Notes under the pieces: generated by a model | The model's input: only the letters and a program-made list of their open reading frames with translations | The model's database searches: none | What the model was told of the DNA's origin: nothing | Made by a program: the position numbers and the translations under genes | Source: G963556115 sp963666605 | GTDB taxonomy: Bacteria; Planctomycetota; SZUA-567 | Assembly: GCA_965140405.1 (NCBI GenBank) | Contig: OZ223208.1 | Coordinates: 1,922,001 to 1,986,000 of the forward strand | Length of the DNA: 64,000 nucleotides | Direction of reading: 5' to 3' | Shown: one piece after another, positions 35,378 through 43,332 of the stretch | How the letters are laid out: each line of letters begins with the position of its first letter | Numbering within the stretch: position 1 is the first letter of the stretch

Positions 35378-36343
35378 TTAACAAAATAATAAAAAGTCGG
35401 AATTCATACTGCCAGAAATAGTGAAATTTCCTGAAAATGCTGGTATCATACATGAGTCATACTTACCGAGGGTAACACTTCCCCAGTCTGTATTTACCTC
35501 TAGAGTCGAGTTTATAGAGGTGATAATATATACTTTTTCATTACTATTTTCAAGTGTTATTGGAGAGGTTAGATTTGAAAATTTCTCCATCGTGAAGTTT
35601 GTTGATTCAATATACTTTTCGCGTAAGTATGGTGATTCGGTAAGGGTTACAGGGGTAACCAGATGGCTACGAGGTAGATAGTCAAAATTAATAACATCGA
35701 GAGCTTCTTCAATATGTAACTGCCTACTGTTGCCGTCTTTGTCAACGCGTCCCCAGTCGAATAGTCTGTAAGTAATATTAGAGCTTTGCTGGATTTCAAA
35801 AACCTTGATATTTGGGCACAATGAGTGAATGGTACCGTGTGGAATATTGACAACGTCGCCATTTTTTACATAAACCTTATTGAGATACTTTGTCAAAGTA
35901 CCATCTTCAATGGCATGCTTAATAGTTTTTTTATCAAGCTTTTCAGGAAGTCCTAGATAGATAAAACTATCTCTTGGAGCATCAAGAATATACCACGCTT
36001 CAGCTTTACCGCTGTCATTAAGTGAGTGGCTGGCTGTGTAATCATCATTAGGGTGGACTTGGACAGATAGCTCGCTCTCTGGGGCAAGAATCTTCAGAAG
36101 CAATGGATATCTTTCAGGAATATCATTACCAGAGTAGATACCGTCTAAAACATCATGCAGCACTTTGCCTCTGTATTCGCCATTTTTAATACAGGTAACC
36201 TCACTTCTATAGTCAGATATCTCCCAGCTTTCACCAACAACGCCAGTTGGAACGTTTGAAGAACGTGTCTTGAGGTATTCTCCACCCCAGACATTCTCTT
36301 GTAGCAGAGGCTCAAATAGTAGCGGGTATTTTATCTTGTTCAT
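35378..36343 (-). CDS. manA: Mannose-6-phosphate isomerase, class I
   Basis: The enzyme interconverts fructose-6-phosphate and mannose-6-phosphate, feeding GDP-mannose and surface polysaccharide synthesis. The protein has 321 residues, matching the short (Bacillus-type) class I form. The cupin zinc site is visible: SVQVHPND supplies Gln and His, KAEAWYIL supplies Glu, and NIPHGTIHSL supplies His. The N-terminal FEPLLQENVWGGEYL and the FDWGRVDKDGNSRQLHI segment are typical. Other sugar-phosphate isomerase activity is possible. The gene follows the tandem HtrA-like gene by 33 bases on the same strand. Confidence 0.92.
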   Translation of the reverse strand: MNKIKYPLLFEPLLQENVWGGEYLKTRSSNVPTGVVGESWEISDYRSEVTCIKNGEYRGKVLHDVLDGIYSGNDIPERYPLLLKILAPESELSVQVHPNDDYTASHSLNDSGKAEAWYILDAPRDSFIYLGLPEKLDKKTIKHAIEDGTLTKYLNKVYVKNGDVVNIPHGTIHSLCPNIKVFEIQQSSNITYRLFDWGRVDKDGNSRQLHIEEALDVINFDYLPRSHLVTPVTLTESPYLREKYIESTNFTMEKFSNLTSPITLENSNEKVYIITSINSTLEVNTDWGSVTLGKYDSCMIPAFSGNFTISGSMNSDFLLFC

Positions 36344-36376
36344 ATGCTCTCATTCTTAATAATTGATTAATAATAT

Positions 36377-38434
36377 CTATTTCTTTAAGGTAACATATAG
36401 CTTTTGCTCTATCCCAGGGCTTGATACTATTCCTGAGACTTTCTCACCATCTTTGTTGCTTTTGATAAATTCAACTAGATCCTTTTCATCGGTGACTTTT
36501 TTCCCGTTCAGTAAAATGTACGGCTTCTCTAAAGGGCGACGTATTGTAAAGATTACAACATCCCCGAGATGCTTTTGAGCTATATAATTATTTATCTCAC
36601 TCCAAGATCGTATACCAATACCATCCATACTCCTTATAATATCTCCAACTTTGAAGTCAGCACGTGAGGCAGGGGAATTTTCCTTGATTCGTCCGACCAC
36701 AACATCTGTCAGGTAAGGATCTGACTCGGCTGGATAAAGTCCAAGAGTAATAAACGGACTTTCTGTTATTCCTTCTCCAGCAATTAGACTTGGAAGGGTT
36801 GCGTTGATTTTATCTGCGTTGATACCCATTGAAATACCGCTATTTGGTGTACTTGTGAAGTCTTTTAACGTTGGAGAGTTACTTCCCATATTCTCTGTCG
36901 TTTTTGAGAAGGGTAGTAAAATCCCTGATATTGGTGATGGGGTCAATGGGCGGGCTGCCAAGCCAAGTATTTTGCCGTTACTATCTATTATTGGCCCACC
37001 TGAGTTGCCGTAGTTAAGTAAAGCATCAACTTGGAAGTAGTTTCCATTGTTCCTAGCCGGGGCACTAACTATCCCCGTATTTATGGTATATGAATTACCG
37101 CTAACTCCTAGTATCGCAATATCTTCACCAAGTTTTGGTGTGGAAATGCCATCCTCAAGGTTAAAAAAAGTGGCTTGGTCAGCAATATCAGCTTTTAGCA
37201 GGGCTAGTCCTAAGGGTAGATTGAACCCAACAATTTCTGCGGTGGTTACTCTGCCATCACTTAGTCGTATATTTACTCCCATTACTCGGTTGTTGGACTT
37301 TTGTAAGCCACTTGTTGTATGATCTGTCAGTGCCTCTATGCTACCTTTATACACTCTTTCTCTGAGTGAGCCAGTATTTGAATCTATGTAAACTGTATCT
37401 GAAGATTCAACATTGAAAGCACTTGTAATAATATATCCATCAGAGGATATCATCAGTCCGGTTACCTCTTTATCAGGACGCCTAAGCATCTGATTCGCTG
37501 ATACTAGATTCTCTGCTGAGAAATAGTCTATAATCATTCTGCGTTGCTCGTCACTGTTAAGGGCATCCCAATTTATAATTGATGATTTGTACTCCTTCCA
37601 CTCTGGAAGTGATAAATCTTCAGTTGCGTATAGGCGTTCAACTTTTATTGCGACTAATGAAGATTTTATGGTTTCTGATGCAGCTTGAAATTTCACTACT
37701 TGGTCTTTTGAGGTTTCAGTGTTTACTGTAAAGTGGTTGTTCTTGTCCTTGAAGTACTGAAAACTATTTAATATTGCACTTGCTGGTATTGCTGTTCCTT
37801 GCCATCTGAGTGTTGAGAATTCCTTAGAAATGATACCAATTATTTCGCCAGCTGAATTAATCAATCCACCTCCATCTTGACCATCATTTACAGATGCATC
37901 TGTTTCTATTACAGGGAGGTCATTAGTTGTTTTTCCTGTACTTATATTGTGAGCAATGTTGTAAATGCCACTTATTACTCCTGCACTAAATGAAACTCCA
38001 TCACCTAATTTTATCATATTACTTGCATTACCTAGGGTATAAGCTTCTTCTCCAAGTACAGGAAGTGATTTTTGAAATTTTAGATAAGGAAATTTTGTAG
38101 GTAATTGCTTTTTTACTTTTAGTAGTACACTTTGTGATTCAATTGAAAATTCAATTATCTCGGCACTGAGGCTAGTGTGGTCTTCAAAGTAAATTGTGAT
38201 GCTATTTGCCTCTGGAGGAACGACAGTTGTAGATGTTATGATTACTCCATCCTCACTTATGATAACTCCAGTACCGTAGTACTTGTCATCTTGCACAGTT
38301 GCATATACTCCCACCGTAGCTGGCTTAGCAACCTCCGCGACCTCTACTGGTGTCAAAGCATGTGCTAAATTGGTTATGCTTAGTAAGCATAAGAGTATAA
38401 GTGCAACTGGGTTGTAATGAGGTAATCTATGCAT
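36377..38434 (-). CDS. Tandem HtrA-like (trypsin-fold) protein with PDZ domain, probably inactive
   Basis: The protein has 685 residues with a signal peptide (cut near residue 26). Residues 30-225 form one trypsin-like domain, and 255-515 a second. A PDZ domain occupies about 565-632. In domain 1 the His position reads IITSTTVV and the Ser position reads GQDGGG (Asp187), so both catalytic residues are lost. Domain 2 keeps GNSGG (Ser478), but its His position is Phe340 and its Asp position is Gly409. HtrA proteins are periplasmic chaperone-proteases; this one would be at most a binding or scaffold protein. Order on the minus strand is rbfA, a 46-residue ORF, this gene, manA. Confidence 0.82.
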   Translation of the reverse strand: MHRLPHYNPVALILLCLLSITNLAHALTPVEVAEVAKPATVGVYATVQDDKYYGTGVIISEDGVIITSTTVVPPEANSITIYFEDHTSLSAEIIEFSIESQSVLLKVKKQLPTKFPYLKFQKSLPVLGEEAYTLGNASNMIKLGDGVSFSAGVISGIYNIAHNISTGKTTNDLPVIETDASVNDGQDGGGLINSAGEIIGIISKEFSTLRWQGTAIPASAILNSFQYFKDKNNHFTVNTETSKDQVVKFQAASETIKSSLVAIKVERLYATEDLSLPEWKEYKSSIINWDALNSDEQRRMIIDYFSAENLVSANQMLRRPDKEVTGLMISSDGYIITSAFNVESSDTVYIDSNTGSLRERVYKGSIEALTDHTTSGLQKSNNRVMGVNIRLSDGRVTTAEIVGFNLPLGLALLKADIADQATFFNLEDGISTPKLGEDIAILGVSGNSYTINTGIVSAPARNNGNYFQVDALLNYGNSGGPIIDSNGKILGLAARPLTPSPISGILLPFSKTTENMGSNSPTLKDFTSTPNSGISMGINADKINATLPSLIAGEGITESPFITLGLYPAESDPYLTDVVVGRIKENSPASRADFKVGDIIRSMDGIGIRSWSEINNYIAQKHLGDVVIFTIRRPLEKPYILLNGKKVTDEKDLVEFIKSNKDGEKVSGIVSSPGIEQKLYVTLKK

Positions 38435-38435
38435 G

Positions 38436-38576
38436 TTAGTCAGTGTCAGGTAATTCTGTACTTTCTAGGTCGCTACTCTGTTCTGTGGGCCACAAATATA
38501 ATTGTAGCTTGAAGCCACCCCAAATAATGAGTAAGCCACAGATAATTTTAAGTGTAGTTACTGTATATCTATTCAT
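38436..38576 (-). CDS. Small predicted membrane protein (46 residues)
   Basis: An ATG at 38576 opens a 46-codon ORF whose stop lies one base before the ATG of the HtrA-like gene. The product has one clear transmembrane helix (LKIICGLLIIWGGFKLQLYLW, residues about 9-29) and an acidic tail ending in DTD. The position between rbfA and the HtrA-like gene, and the near-touching stop/start, suggest translational coupling. The ribosome site is weak (GAGA). The function is unknown; it could be an anchor or modulator for the HtrA-like protein. Confidence 0.5.
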   Translation of the reverse strand: MNRYTVTTLKIICGLLIIWGGFKLQLYLWPTEQSSDLESTELPDTD

Positions 38577-38611
38577 TATTTATGTCTCAGTTTAAAGATA
38601 AATGCAGGTGG

Positions 38612-39004
38612 TTATTCAGTCTCATCTGTTACGGGTGTGTCTGGATTTACATCAGATGAACGAGCTTTTTTGATAAGATCCGAAATCTCTGCTGAGGTCT
38701 TTATACCTTTTTCAATCTTGAAGTTTACTTCAGGGGTGACCTTGGTATTCATTACCTTACCTAAGCACTTTCTGACATATGAAGTCTTTGCTCCAATCGC
38801 ACGCATTGTCTCCATCTTAGTATTATCATCACCAAATACACTAATATATACATTTGCATTTCGCAAATCTGGTGAAACTTCACTACGGGTTACTGTAATA
38901 AAACCTATACGTTCATCCTTGATCTCACGCAGAATTGCGCTGACTTCTTGGACGATACGTACGTTGACTCTTTCTTGACGGCGTGAAATCTTTTTCTCTG
39001 CCAT
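38612..39004 (-). CDS. rbfA: 30S ribosome-binding factor RbfA
   Basis: RbfA binds the 30S subunit late in assembly and is needed for 16S rRNA processing and growth in the cold. The 130-residue protein has the usual N-terminal RRQERVNVRIVQEVSAIL, then the KH-type core 'GFITVTRSEVSPDLRNANVYISVFG' and the end of the fold 'VTPEVNFKIEKGIKTSAEISDLI'. A GGAGA site precedes the ATG. infB and truB, frequent neighbours, are absent. It heads the minus-strand run that continues with the small membrane ORF and the HtrA-like gene. Confidence 0.94.
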   Translation of the reverse strand: MAEKKISRRQERVNVRIVQEVSAILREIKDERIGFITVTRSEVSPDLRNANVYISVFGDDNTKMETMRAIGAKTSYVRKCLGKVMNTKVTPEVNFKIEKGIKTSAEISDLIKKARSSDVNPDTPVTDETE

Positions 39005-39150
39005 ATTCTCTCCTTATAATAAAGAGTTATATTCTGCAATATTTGCTCCCAATGTCAATTACAAAAAAAGTTGATTTATTTGATATTTACTGTAAATGCT
39101 AGATTTATATGGTTTTTTATACCTTTGTGTAGTTTTGCTAGGGTGTTGAA

Positions 39151-39291
39151 ATGACAAATAATAAAAATATTCAGAGAAAGTTGAAAATACTTCTAATAAA
39201 ATGTGATTTAGTCGATATAGATATTAGTAACACTAAGATTTATCTTCTAAAACCACAAGGAGTGAAATATGTATGGAATAAGATTTATTAG
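39151..39291 (+). CDS. Candidate small ORF overlapping the start of the glutaredoxin-like gene
   Basis: An ATG at 39151, eight bases after AGGGTG, opens a 46-codon ORF that ends 20 bases inside the next gene in another frame. The product is Lys/Ile/Asn-rich (MTNNKNIQRKLKILLIKCDL at its start). It could be a genuine small protein or a translated leader. The overlap could couple the two genes. Base composition alone might explain the ORF. Confidence 0.3.
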   Translation: MTNNKNIQRKLKILLIKCDLVDIDISNTKIYLLKPQGVKYVWNKIY

Positions 39292-39589
39292 CTATGACTT
39301 ACTTGCTTGGGATGCTGTTGAAGAGTACTTGATGGGTGAGAATAAAGACTCTGAAATTAATATATGGGGAAGTGATACCTGTCCTGAATGTGAGAGCATA
39401 AAAAAATATTATAGTTCAATTGGCTATAATTATAATGATGTGAGCGAATTGGTATCAGGTGAGAAAGCCGATGTTGATGCAATGGTTCAGTTATCTTTTC
39501 AAAATATGCGTTTGCCACTAATTCAGGTTGACGGTAATTGGGTGGATCCAAAAGATCTTAAAGAGAAGATGAATGCAAAAGCTGCATAA
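39269..39589 (+). CDS. Glutaredoxin-like protein with CPEC motif
   Basis: This 106-residue protein has a thioredoxin-fold redox motif C38-P-E-C41 in INIWGSDTCPECESIKKYY, and a later MRLPLIQVDGNWVDPKDLKE where the cis-Pro and glutathione-binding region of glutaredoxins is expected. The first 28 residues (MYGIRFISYDLLAWDAVEEYL) are an unusual N-terminal extension. AAGGAG precedes the ATG. Such proteins resemble the electron donors of anaerobic ribonucleotide reductase, but no nrd gene is here, so the role is unassigned. Confidence 0.78.
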   Translation: MYGIRFISYDLLAWDAVEEYLMGENKDSEINIWGSDTCPECESIKKYYSSIGYNYNDVSELVSGEKADVDAMVQLSFQNMRLPLIQVDGNWVDPKDLKEKMNAKAA

Positions 39590-39631
39590 AGTACATGTAA
39601 ATGATATTTGGAGATTTTAGTTCAAATAGTC

Positions 39632-39671
39632 ACTTTATGCAGGAAGAGTTCCAGTTCTTCCTGCATAAAGT
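39632..39671. terminator. Perfect 16-bp hairpin between glutaredoxin-like gene and recA
   Basis: Arms 39632-39647 and 39656-39671 pair perfectly with an 8-base loop. It lies between convergent gene ends. Neither side has a long T run in the correct direction, so it is a weaker terminator call than its stem suggests; a protective 3' structure is also possible. Confidence 0.6.
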
Positions 39672-39690
39672 AAAAAATGAAACATATAAT

Positions 39691-40806
39691 TTAATCTTCT
39701 AACGCTTCTTCAACAAGTGGAGCAACCTCTTCACCGGCGATAGGAACTGGTTCATCTTCTTCGTGCAGGGTTGGGAAGAGAACTATGTGAAGCTTATCCT
39801 CAACTTCCTTTTGTATATCAGGATTCTCTGCTAGGAATTGACAGGCGTTATCTCTACCTTGGCCCAGCCTGGTCTTTCCGTAGCTAAACCATGAGCCACT
39901 CTTATTAACAATATCATAAGTAACACCTAGGTCAATAAGTTCTCCATAGTAATTAATACCTTGATTGAACATGATATCGAAGTGTGCTACCTTGAATGGT
40001 GAGGCTACTTTGTTCTTTACAACCTTTACTTTGACGTTGTTGCCAATTGGATTGTCATCATTTTTCACATCCTTTATCGTGCCTGTTCGGCGAATATCTA
40101 ACCTTAGCGATGCATAGAACTTTAGAGCATTACCACCGGTTGTAGTTTCTGGTGATCCAAACATCACACCTATTTTCATACGAATCTGATTGATAAAAAT
40201 TACTGTTGTATTGGTCTTCTTAACAATGCCTGTAAGCTTACGCAATCCCTGGCTCATAAGTCTTGCTTGAAGCCCTACGTGTGAGTCTCCCATTTCGCCA
40301 TCAAGTTCTGCCTGTGGGGTAAGGGCTGCTACTGAGTCGATTACAATGAGGTCGACTGCACCTGAGCGGGTAAGAAGTTCAGTGATCTCAAGAGCTTGTT
40401 CACCACTATCTGGTTGGCTGACAAGTAGATCGTCAAGGTTTACACCGAGTCTTCTGGCGTATGCTGGGTCAAGCGCATGCTCCGCATCAATAAATGCCGC
40501 AACTCCACCAGCCTTTTGAGAGCTGGCAATAACATGCAGAGCGAGGGTCGTCTTACCAGAACTCTCTGGACCATAGAACTCAACAATTCGTCCCATTGGA
40601 ATGCCACCAACACCAATTGCTGCATCTAGTGATAAACTACCAGTACTTATTGACGGTATCATCTTTACGACGTTATCACCAAGCTTACGGATCGCTTCTG
40701 AACCAAATCGTTTATCAATTTCGCCTAGAGTTCTTGATAGTGCTTTCGCTCTACCGTTGCCATCTTCTGGAATGTCTAATGCTTTTTTGCTCTTGCTTTT
40801 TGCCAT
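39691..40806 (-). CDS. recA: Recombinase RecA
   Basis: RecA forms filaments on single-stranded DNA, drives strand exchange and stimulates LexA self-cleavage. The 371-residue protein has Walker A GPESSGKTT, the IDAEHALDP segment, 'VIDSVAALTPQAELDGEMGD', NQIRMKIGVMFGSPETTTGGNALKF and an acidic C-terminal tail. Its length is a little above the usual 350 because of an N-terminal extension and the tail. It lies 46 bases downstream of lexA on the same strand, with no separate promoter visible, so lexA-recA is probably one SOS-controlled transcript. Confidence 0.98.
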   Translation of the reverse strand: MAKSKSKKALDIPEDGNGRAKALSRTLGEIDKRFGSEAIRKLGDNVVKMIPSISTGSLSLDAAIGVGGIPMGRIVEFYGPESSGKTTLALHVIASSQKAGGVAAFIDAEHALDPAYARRLGVNLDDLLVSQPDSGEQALEITELLTRSGAVDLIVIDSVAALTPQAELDGEMGDSHVGLQARLMSQGLRKLTGIVKKTNTTVIFINQIRMKIGVMFGSPETTTGGNALKFYASLRLDIRRTGTIKDVKNDDNPIGNNVKVKVVKNKVASPFKVAHFDIMFNQGINYYGELIDLGVTYDIVNKSGSWFSYGKTRLGQGRDNACQFLAENPDIQKEVEDKLHIVLFPTLHEEDEPVPIAGEEVAPLVEEALED

Positions 40807-40852
40807 GGGTATTGCTCCTAATATATCTTAAATTATGCTTCAAAATTAATCA

Positions 40853-41467
40853 TTACCTAATTACTCGGTGAAGGCCTACTACCTTACCTGCTATTCTAAA
40901 GTCTACTTCTGTCAAGTCAACACGTATAGGGCTATATAATTCATTTTCTGGATAAAGTATCGCTTCAGAGTTCTGAACATTTATACGTTTTACGGTGGCT
41001 TCACCAGCAACAATTGCTACCCCAATCTCTCCATTACCTAGCATCGGCTGCTCTCTTACTATGACAAAATCACCATCCCAGATACCAGCATCTATCATGC
41101 TGTCACCTCTTACATGAAGTGCAAAGTGTCTTTCATCATAGAACTCTGAGAGGTCTAGGTAACCATCAAGGTTCTCAACAGCTGAAATAGGGCTACCAGC
41201 TGCGACTCTTCCGACAATAGGTACGCCTTGATTGATAATCTCCTTTTTTGGAGTTAGATCGTTTACAATTATACCTCGCGCTGCACCAGGCTTCTTTGTA
41301 ACATACCCTTTTTTTACTAGAGCCTGAAGGTGGTCATTGACAGTATTGGTCGATTTATAATCGAAGTAATCTGCTATTTCACGCATTGTTGGAGTGTATC
41401 CTTCATTATCAAGGCACTCTTTAAGGTAATCGTAAATGTTCTGTTGTTTACTGGTTAGATTTTCCAT
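40853..41467 (-). CDS. lexA: SOS repressor LexA
   Basis: LexA represses DNA-damage genes and cleaves itself when activated by RecA filaments. The 204-residue protein has an N-terminal winged helix (residues 1-65: YTPTMREIADYFDYKSTNTVNDHLQALVKKGYV). The cleavage site Ala90-Gly91 is in VGRVAAGSP, and the catalytic dyad is Ser123 in VRGDSM and Lys160 in ATVKRI. All residues needed for cleavage are present, unlike the XRE/S24-like regulator at 2601-3404. AAAAGGAG precedes the ATG. An inverted repeat overlapping its promoter is the probable operator. Confidence 0.97.
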   Translation of the reverse strand: MENLTSKQQNIYDYLKECLDNEGYTPTMREIADYFDYKSTNTVNDHLQALVKKGYVTKKPGAARGIIVNDLTPKKEIINQGVPIVGRVAAGSPISAVENLDGYLDLSEFYDERHFALHVRGDSMIDAGIWDGDFVIVREQPMLGNGEIGVAIVAGEATVKRINVQNSEAILYPENELYSPIRVDLTEVDFRIAGKVVGLHRVIR

Positions 41468-41483
41468 ATTACTCCTTTTTTGT

Positions 41484-41507
41484 TCAGTATTAGTTATATA
41501 ATACTGA
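41484..41507. promoter_or_regulatory. Putative LexA operator (SOS box) before lexA
   Basis: TCAGTATTA and TAATACTGA form a perfect 9-bp inverted repeat around six bases. It overlaps the -10 of lexA's predicted promoter. A second overlapping pair of ACTGA/TCAGT half-sites spans 41503-41520, and a further ACAGTATT lies at 41557-41564. Confidence 0.65.
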
Positions 41508-41526
41508 TAATTAATTCAGTTATCAA
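41498..41526 (-). promoter_or_regulatory. Predicted lexA-recA promoter
   Basis: On the minus strand TTGATA (41526-41521) and TATTAT (41503-41498) have a 17-base spacer. Both the spacer and the -10 lie within the CAGT-type repeats, so bound LexA would block RNA polymerase. Confidence 0.65.
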
Positions 41527-41743
41527 GTCAATTTTACGATTATTTATGATTTTTGTACAGTATTTTGATTTATGATGTCTTATAAATCTTTTGTTGCAGA
41601 TGATGTATAATCTTAGTCCTAATTTGGTATTAACGTATTGACAAAGGGTATTGTAATATGTATCATTATTAATTCTATATTGTATTTATCATTGCTGTCT
41701 GTTTGGTATAAATTACTCAGATTTTTATCTTAAGGGTTGTATA

Positions 41744-42565
41744 TTGTTTGATATAAAACTAGCGTGTTATAGTGGTCCGTGGGGTGTGGATGGGTTCGTT
41801 GATGCTATTTCAACAATATCTTCTTATCAATTCGATGGAATTGAGTGTCCATCTGAGATTGTTACTGCTTTTGAAGATCGACTCCATGTTTTTCAAGAAA
41901 TACTAAAGACTCAAAATTTGTCTATAACAAATCTTATTCAAAAAATAGACCTTCTTGATGGGGATAATGCTGATATTCAAGTAGAAAAAGCTTCAAGTGC
42001 AGCGCGATTTGCTTCTTCTGCTGGTGCGAGAATTCTCACTGTTTGTCATGAGTTCTTACATGAGGAAAAGCTGAGTGATGAGGAATGGAATACTGCTGGG
42101 TCGATACTTGAAGAGATTGGTGAGAGGTGTCATGAGCATAATATTGAATTATGCTATCTTCCTAGAGCAGGAAGGTTGATATCTTCAGATGCGGATATAA
42201 AAAGACTCATGGTTTCAACAAATCCTGACCTGGTCCACCTTGCTTTAGATACTGCTGAAGCTGTGCTTGCAAAAAGTACTCCTCAAAAATTGATAAAATC
42301 ACTCCTTGAGAGAATTAAGCTAATCCGCTTTCATGATGTCTCAGCTAGTAAGAGGAGGCAGAAGTCAACTAGTGATGAACCAGGAAGTACCCCTCAATTC
42401 GGAAGAGGTGCTGTAAACTTTGATGTTGTAAGTAAGCAATTGGCGTCTTCTGGGTATAAGGGTTGGATTACTCTAGATATCTCTGGTGATGCACATGACC
42501 CTGAAGAAGCTGTTTATCTTGGTTATAAGTATATTATGAGGCACTCTGGGTTATTCTCTCTCTAA
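41744..42565 (+). CDS. Sugar phosphate isomerase/epimerase-like TIM-barrel protein
   Basis: This 273-residue protein belongs to the xylose-isomerase-like/AP-endonuclease-2 barrel superfamily. Recognisable barrel strands are FDGIECP, ARILTVCHEF, HNIELCYLP, DLVHLALDTAEA, IKLIRFHDVSA and GWITLDISGD, placing metal-binding Glu, Asp and His residues at strand ends. Such enzymes isomerise or epimerise sugars; the substrate cannot be read from sequence. The start is a TTG at 41744 with AAGGG upstream; no ATG or GTG fits better. It is monocistronic and followed by a strong terminator. Confidence 0.78.
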   Translation: MFDIKLACYSGPWGVDGFVDAISTISSYQFDGIECPSEIVTAFEDRLHVFQEILKTQNLSITNLIQKIDLLDGDNADIQVEKASSAARFASSAGARILTVCHEFLHEEKLSDEEWNTAGSILEEIGERCHEHNIELCYLPRAGRLISSDADIKRLMVSTNPDLVHLALDTAEAVLAKSTPQKLIKSLLERIKLIRFHDVSASKRRQKSTSDEPGSTPQFGRGAVNFDVVSKQLASSGYKGWITLDISGDAHDPEEAVYLGYKYIMRHSGLFSL

Positions 42566-42597
42566 TGCTTTTGGCTAAAATAGTATGATGTCCTTTG

Positions 42598-42635
42598 AAA
42601 GTTTGCCCATATGAGACTATGGGTAAATTTTTTTT
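42598..42635 (+). terminator. Terminator after the TIM-barrel gene
   Basis: A stem of at least ten pairs (42602-42611 with 42618-42627, one G-U) and a 6-base loop runs into eight T residues; the A/T ends can extend the pairing. Confidence 0.82.
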
Positions 42636-42676
42636 AAATAAATGTCTACTAATATGCTATAGCGTTACACTATCTA

Positions 42677-42704
42677 TTGACCTACGTGTAAATATTATTA
42701 TCAT
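42677..42704 (+). promoter_or_regulatory. Predicted promoter for kdsC-ostA
   Basis: TTGACC at 42677-42682 and TATCAT at 42699-42704 have a 16-base spacer. The leader to kdsC would be close to 90 bases; no structured element is evident in it. Confidence 0.5.
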
Positions 42705-42798
42705 TATATAGTGTGTGATTGAATAGCTGGATTTATTGTCCAATTTATATTTTAAAATCTACTTAACACTAATAATTAACATGATTTATGGAGTTTTA

Positions 42799-43332
42799 AT
42801 GAAATCATTAGAAAATATCTTTATTGAAAAGCTAAAAAATATTAAGGCAATAATTACAGATGTTGATGGCGTACTCACTGATGGAAGTATAAACTATACT
42901 ACAGGAGGTGAGCAAATTATGAAATTTAATGCTCAAGATGGTGCCGGGATTCGCTACTGGATGAATTCAGGCGGAAAATTTGCTCTTTTGACTGGAAGAA
43001 GTTCGGCAATGGTTGCAAAGAGAGCGTTAGAGCTTGATATTGATGCCTGTCTTATGAATGCGAAGGATAAGCCTCCCTTCTTTGATAGTCTTCTGTGTGA
43101 ACTTGGGGTAAGTGCCGATGAAGTATTATATATCGGCGATGATTGGCCTGACATACCATGTATGGTAAGAGCAGGTCTCGGTATCGCTGTAGCTGATGCA
43201 GTTGGTGAAGTTTTGGACGTTGCTGATGGTGTCACCTCCAGAAGTGGCGGATGTGGAGCTGTACGTGAAGTTATTACCTTGCTACTAAATGCTCAGAAGA
43301 GACTAGATAAACTGATGGAACAATATAAATGA
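42799..43332 (+). CDS. kdsC: 3-deoxy-D-manno-octulosonate 8-phosphate phosphatase (KdsC)
   Basis: KdsC removes the phosphate from Kdo-8-phosphate in the synthesis of the lipopolysaccharide inner-core sugar Kdo. This 177-residue HAD-family enzyme has DVDGVLTDG (21-29), the QDGAGIRYW stretch, TGRSS (65-69), a conserved Lys near 91 and GDDWPD (113-118). The ATG at 42799 is chosen over an upstream TTG because GGAG lies 5 bases before it and the shorter protein fits the family. Its TGA overlaps the ATG of the next gene (ATGA), coupling it to an LPS-transport-like protein. Confidence 0.93.
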   Translation: MKSLENIFIEKLKNIKAIITDVDGVLTDGSINYTTGGEQIMKFNAQDGAGIRYWMNSGGKFALLTGRSSAMVAKRALELDIDACLMNAKDKPPFFDSLLCELGVSADEVLYIGDDWPDIPCMVRAGLGIAVADAVGEVLDVADGVTSRSGGCGAVREVITLLLNAQKRLDKLMEQYK

